Of a stretch of 64,000 nt of DNA, positions 59,928 through 64,000 are shown piece by piece (within the stretch, counting starts at the first letter, position 1; each line of letters opens with the position of its first letter). The stretch lies in the NCBI GenBank assembly GCA_024291935.2, contig CM044320.1:28798001-28862000 (forward strand), given 5' to 3'. The notes under the pieces were generated by a model. It was not told where the DNA came from and made no database searches. It saw only the letters and a list, made by a program, of their open reading frames with translations. This DNA is from Okapia johnstoni (taxonomy: Eukaryota > Chordata > Mammalia > Artiodactyla > Giraffidae). The translations under genes and the position numbers were made by a program.

Positions 59928-62149
59928 GTATTAGATGTGATGATATTATTATGAAGCTGACAATGGTGACAACGATGATGATAAAGGCAGCAGGATCTGA
60001 TTCAGTGATTTTCAAACTTTTTGAAACTCTTTCTTCTAACAAAATCACATAGAAAGCCAACACAGGAAGCACAGTGAATCAAAGCTGCTCTAGTTCAGAG
60101 GTAGGGGATCCAGCACTACGCCCAACACCTTGCCTCTTGGAAGGCCACAAGCCACCTCTGAAGAAATTCTATGGTTTGGAGGGACAGAGTTTAAAAATCA
60201 TTGGTTTAACTGATTTGAAGCTATTTGGAAAATAAACTCAAAGAAGCTCAGTGTGACCTCAGGCATAATTTAGCTTTTACGTTTTTAGTAATAACTGAAG
60301 AACCATATTCCATAGAAACTCAAAAAAATCTGAGAATTTTAAAGGCTGGAGAGAATCTTCATCTTTTCACATTTTACAAACGAGGAACTGAGACTTCAGT
60401 GGCCTAACTGCAGATTAACTGGCCCAAATTCTGACATTTGATATCATCAGGAGAAGAACTGAGAAAAAAAGCCAGGTCTCTTGCTTTATTAGTCCACTTT
60501 ATGGCCCTTTCCCATGCTCCTTAAAATAAACTGCAAATATTTTCGGTATTGTTTAGATATAACTTATTCTACTCAAATTCTTCTTTGTTTTTCAGTTCAC
60601 AGAGTTTATCATTTGTGCAAAATATACTAATTACTACAAAAAGCATTAGTTTTAATTACCTTTGAAAACATTTTGAAAGCTATTACGGAAACTAAGTTAT
60701 CAATATAGACATGGCTAATTTACAGAGTTTAAGTTTAATCTTATGCAGAATTCAGTTGCTATTAACAATATGGTAAAATAGAGCTGACAGGGACCTCAAC
60801 TCCAGAAATAAATATTTTTATAGATTAGCAACTGATCAAACCTTGTTGCTGATTGGGTTATTGGTTTTAGTTGCCCCCTCCTCACCACTGCTGGGTAAGG
60901 ATAAACAAAGTGAAAACTAAAAGTAGTTTGAAACTAACCCTGTGTTAAATGTAAGTTTCTATAGAAAGCAGGTGTTTTAAAAAAAACTTATCTAGTCAGT
61001 TCAAGGAAGATTCTAGACTGTTCTGCTTTTTGTTCTAAAAGCTATATTTAAGTTATAAATCTGAACTCAGATTATCTTTGGATTTATCCCCTTTTTTTTT
61101 TTTTTTAAAGAAATTCTCTATGGAGTTCTAAATGAGAATTTTACCTTGGACAAAAAGGAAAAAGAACCACATGGTAACCATGTTAGAAAGTTCCAAATCT
61201 GAAAGTAGCTTAACCTTTTCAGCTCCAAAATATGAGTCAAGATCTATTTATCTTCATAGACTCTGAAGTGATTTAGTGAAGACTCTACTGATATATACAC
61301 AATGTGAATTTAAAGCTATTCTGTATTATAACTAACTTGGTATCAGACAAAGTAACTGACAAGTAGAAACCATATGTTACTCGCATTATAAAATGAAAAC
61401 ATTAGAAAGGCCATTTGATTTTAAATAATGAATGCATCATTTCTCAAAAAAATTTAGGAAAAAACACAAATATTTATTGTGTATAAACTGCTCTAAGATA
61501 AGGTACAGTAACTCTGAAATTTTTATAAGAATTACATTGAAATCACAAGAGAAATGGAAAAAACTACCTCCCACTTTTCTCCAAATATTGTACAGATGTA
61601 AGCAGACCTACTGCTATTGAATTAAGGGATAATCATTTTGCATTTGAAAAAATGTTCCTCAAATATAAGACACCTGAAAGAAAGAAAGCTCATCCCTTTC
61701 TCACTTGTACTAATCCTTGCCCGAAACCTCTCTCCACATAGCTTCTGAAGAAAATAAGCATTTTGTTGTCTAAGAAAATCTAAAAATTTCTGCAAAAGGT
61801 TAGAATGTTGCTGGAAAAAATTCACCAGATAAAAATATCAAAAATACCATATGTGAACAGTTAACTTTGGGAAATCCAAATCTCTGAAAATAAAACTTAA
61901 ATATATTTGAGGTATTAGAACAGAATATCATATGAAAAATTACCTTACTAATTTATGATGAGTTTACTAAAGAAATTAAAATGAAAGCAACAGTACTCTC
62001 TCTCCTTTATGAACATGAAGAAACATACAATGAGGGATTGAAGAACAAATCTCCATTTCAAAATTAAGTTAAGATCACCTACAATCAAGAAGCAAGTGAA
62101 AGTATCTAGAAACTAGTATTTGTGCTTGCATTTCTCTTGCTTAACCAAC

Positions 62150-62236
62150 CTTTAGCTGGTGGAAAAGGATGAGAAGGAAGTGAATCCGAACAGAGTTCCA
62201 GGGGAAACTGCAGAAGTTCTTCATTATCTGTAGAGG
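62150..62236 (-). CDS. C2CD5: C2CD5 coding exon, fifth from the 3' end
   Basis: This 87-nt exon is phase 1 at both ends and encodes (A)STDNEELLQFPLELCSDSL followed by a proline-rich PSHPFPPAK segment. Its acceptor is GCTTCCCAAG and its donor is AAAG|GTTGGT. The content is a low-complexity acidic-to-proline linker rather than a folded domain. An 8.9-kb intron separates it from the next recognised exon at 53271. Confidence 0.93.
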
Positions 62237-63004
62237 CTTGGGAAGCAAGAAAAATATAAATTACTACGTAATGATCTCTTATTAATTTTTTAAAAATTAA
62301 AAATCTGGGATAATATATGTATTTTCCCCCAACTCAATTTATTCTGGTTATTTTCTCCTTGCTTTCTACCTTCACCTACAGACACTGAGAGTGGTTGCTA
62401 TCTTTCCAGGAGGGACTGCTGTGAGATTTAGAAAGGATGATACATATAAACCTCTTAGCAGGGCCTTGCAAAGAATAAGCACTCACTAATAATTATTACT
62501 ATCCTACTTCTGTATTGATACTATACTAGTTCTGTGATACTTTAACTAGTTATTGTCTATTTTCTTTGATAAATATCTGAACACATCATCATTAACACAT
62601 CTCTCAATCTGACATTAAATCAATACTATACAGGTGTAAAATAGTCAACTTAAAATATTTTAGATATTTATTTAGCCAGCAAGTCATTAAACTTCAGAAA
62701 GTTTCTCTTTTTTTTCAGAGCCTCTAAATTGCCGCAGAATTAATGATACGATCTAAGTCTAAAAAACAGCTACATTTCCTGCGTAAACAGCAGTAAACCA
62801 CCTAATTCATGTGTGAAAAATAAAAAAGCCAGTCATCTGCTTATCCATACATTTATCCTGATAAAGAAAACAGGAAAAGTATGTTTTCTTGTCAAAAAAC
62901 ATACCATTTAGTTAGTCACCCATCCTCTATGTTTTTTCACTGAACTATAACATAGACAAATATATTTTTTCACTGCACCATGCTCCCATCTACCACAGGT
63001 TTAC
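62237..63004 (-). other. C2CD5 intron with a MIR fragment
   Basis: 768 nt. MIR 3' part at 62385-62515 (AAACCTCTTAGCAGGGCCTT; AGAATAAGCACTCACTAATA). Nothing else is recognised. Confidence 0.75.
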
Positions 63005-63092
63005 CTCTTTGCAATTTCTTCTCAGCATGTGTTTTTGTAGTCTGTAAAGCCTGATTTTTGTCAAAAGTTATTGCAACTGCTGTGACTGTAAC
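63005..63092 (-). CDS. C2CD5: C2CD5 coding exon, sixth from the 3' end
   Basis: This 88-nt exon encodes VTVTAVAITFDKNQALQTTK onward to KKLQR and leaves one base (G) for the next codon. Its acceptor is GATTCTAG and its donor is AGAG|GTAAAC. The next exon supplies CC, completing an alanine codon. The intron to the exon on the right is only 484 nt. The DKNQALQTTKT motif is typical of C2CD5. Confidence 0.93.
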
Positions 63093-63576
63093 CTAGAATC
63101 ACAGAAACAGTATGATTAGCGAAGAAATCATTCCCAAAATAATCTTCTCACAAATCTTTCCCACTACCATGGAACAACTTACACAAATTAGCTAATTTGC
63201 TTTTACTTTTACTGGTTAAGATTCTTAACCGGAACTGCACATAAACTCAGATATTCAGACTACAACTAAGCCCAACATGTACACCTAAACCTAGATATTC
63301 CAGAAAAAGCTCAAGAACCTTCTCTAAAAGATGGAGACTGCAGAAGTCACACTGAGGCAGAACGCCCAGTGGGTATTACGCTGGAACACACATGTAATTC
63401 CACCTTTAGATAACTAGAGTTCACAAAAGTAAAACGGACAGACAAGGTCTGACTCATACTAACATGTTTAAAAATATTTTGAAATAAAGCAGCTTATACT
63501 TTTCAATTATGGCAAATGTATAATATTAAAACAGATCAAAGAAATCTTTTTTAATAATAGACTAAACTTTAATTAC
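63093..63576 (-). other. C2CD5 intron, 484 nt
   Basis: No repeat or gene recognised inside. Confidence 0.85.
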
Positions 63577-63666
63577 CTGAATTAATTCATCTTCAGGGAG
63601 AGAGACTGTAAAATTGACATGGCAAAGGCAGCAGGGGATCATAGATCGTAGTTTAAAATACAGGCT
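63577..63666 (-). CDS. C2CD5: C2CD5 coding exon, seventh from the 3' end
   Basis: This 90-nt exon encodes 30 residues beginning SLYFKLRSMIPCC and ending SLPEDELIQ. Its acceptor is TTTTGTGTAG at the right and its donor is CAG|GTAATT at the left; both ends are phase 0. The cysteine-rich stretch (CCLCHVNF) precedes the VTVTAVAITF strand of the next exon, and the join DELIQ/VTVTAV matches the C2CD5 protein as I remember it. The upstream exon is beyond the window, so the frame here is set by continuity with downstream exons. Confidence 0.93.
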
Positions 63667-63816
63667 CTACACAAAAGAAAATATTAGTAATATCACTTCT
63701 TTTAATTTAAAAATCTATAAAAAATGATTTCTTAATGCATATTTTACTGTGGCAAATAAAATTCAAAAGATTAAAACATTTCTGTTTTGTCTATTCTTTC
63801 ATTAAGAATACAGTTT

Positions 63817-63962
63817 GGGGAGCACACATGTATACCCATGGCTGATTCATGTTGCTATAAAGCAAAAACCATCATGATGTTGTAAAGTAATTATCTTCCA
63901 ATTAAAATAAACTAAATAAAAATATAAAAATAAAAAATGGAGATTTGAAAACATTAAAAAAT
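63817..63962 (+). mobile_element. Very short L1 3' end with 11-bp target-site duplication
   Basis: GAATACAGTTT lies at 63806-63816 and 63963-63973. The insert is only the last ~120 nt of an L1 3'UTR (GGGGAGCACACATGTATACC; GTTGTAAAGTAATTATCTTC) plus an A-rich tail. It sits in the C2CD5 intron upstream of the exon at 63666, opposite to the gene. Confidence 0.9.
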
Positions 63963-64000
63963 GAATACAGTTTTAATATCTAAGCAGACAGTAAGATTTA

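Larger units (their letters stand above)
53272..62149 (-). other. C2CD5 large intron (8.9 kb)
   Basis: Contains Bov-tA copies at 55573 and 57357, a pyrimidine-rich stretch at 56980-57290, TA tracts at 58354-58387 and 59907-59927, a MIR-like piece near 60340-60490 and a candidate exon at 54453-54550. From 57.7 to 63.8 kb no ruminant SINE is seen. Other ORFs here look like chance. Confidence 0.8.
44645..63666 (-). other. C2CD5: C2CD5 gene, 3' part (seven coding exons, introns, 3'UTR)
   Basis: This is the 3' portion of C2CD5, running right to left and cut by the right edge of the window. Seven exons splice to 786 nt (261 residues plus stop) with no frame break. Intron phases are consistent: 0, 1, 1, 1, 0 and 0 at the six junctions. 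Every intron has GT..AG ends and most acceptors carry pyrimidine tracts. C2CD5/CDP138 is known as a Ca2+- and lipid-binding AKT2 substrate that promotes GLUT4 vesicle fusion in adipocytes. Its N-terminal C2 domain is outside this window. The C-terminal part here (exons at 50911-45819) resembles the YbjQ/UPF0145 fold in order of motifs: an FIPGAKI-like strand, an LGIINMFF strand, a long helix around HAFIAEVFAMVRAHVAALG, NAVVSYIM, then a final CLINVSGDAVVF strand pair. The gene identity is recognised from remembered C2CD5 sequence; the YbjQ link is inference from motif order. Confidence 0.95.

Noticed and set aside
291..62000. Many similar ~200-nt blocks that might suggest a CRISPR-like or tandem array
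   Set aside because: They are dispersed SINEs in both orientations with their own target-site duplications, in a mammalian genome.

Overview
The window is mammalian, specifically ruminant (most likely a bovid), nuclear DNA. The evidence is the interspersed repeats: many Bov-tA/Bov-A2 SINEs (tRNA-Glu-like head plus BovB-derived body), several BovB (RTE-class) LINE copies, CHR-type SINEs and ruminant L1 tails. Cattle, sheep, goat and buffalo cannot be told apart from this sequence by eye. There is no bacterial, plasmid or phage content. Most open frames in the window are repeat-derived or chance.

The one protein-coding gene I can identify is C2CD5 (C2 domain-containing protein 5, also CDP138/KIAA0528), on the minus strand. 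Its last seven coding exons lie at 63666-63577, 63092-63005, 62236-62150, 53271-53221, 50911-50721, 46788-46642 and 45950-45819. They are joined by consensus GT..AG introns in consistent phase and encode an uninterrupted 261-residue C-terminus plus stop. The 3'UTR runs to a probable poly(A) site near 44645. The rest of the gene, including its N-terminal C2 domain, lies beyond the right edge. In other mammals C2CD5 lies between ST8SIA1 (3' side) and ETNK1 (5' side), so 1-44600 is probably the ST8SIA1-C2CD5 intergenic space.

Layout. 1-9960: old L1 relics, Bov-tA insertions and a long stretch I cannot classify. 9978-13053: one BovB copy split by two SINEs and lacking an internal segment. 13056-27330: dense SINEs, a MER5-like DNA transposon split by a CHR SINE, a solo LTR near 16.2-16.6 kb and two L1 tails. 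27367-30265: a (TA)n array, a long BovB copy with most of its reverse transcriptase frame, a Bov-A2 dimer, an inverted BovB piece and an L1 tail. 30.3-43.3 kb: sparser, with BovB pieces, L1 relics, a purine-rich tract and a perfect 20-bp hairpin. 43274-44580: a young L1 insertion flanked by 15-bp target-site duplications, just beyond the C2CD5 poly(A) site. 44645-64000: C2CD5, with fewer SINEs and some MIR/L2 relics.

I looked for an undescribed system and found none that the sequence supports. The observations most worth checking are a possible unlisted C2CD5 exon at 54453-54550, the L1 insertion against the end of C2CD5, a large inverted BovB pair, three SINEs sharing the same fused-dimer junction, a perfect inverted repeat at 34.8 kb and a 76-bp tandem duplication. 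Repeat family names rest on recognised consensus motifs, not on a database search, and repeat boundaries are accurate to roughly 5-20 bases unless a target-site duplication is given.
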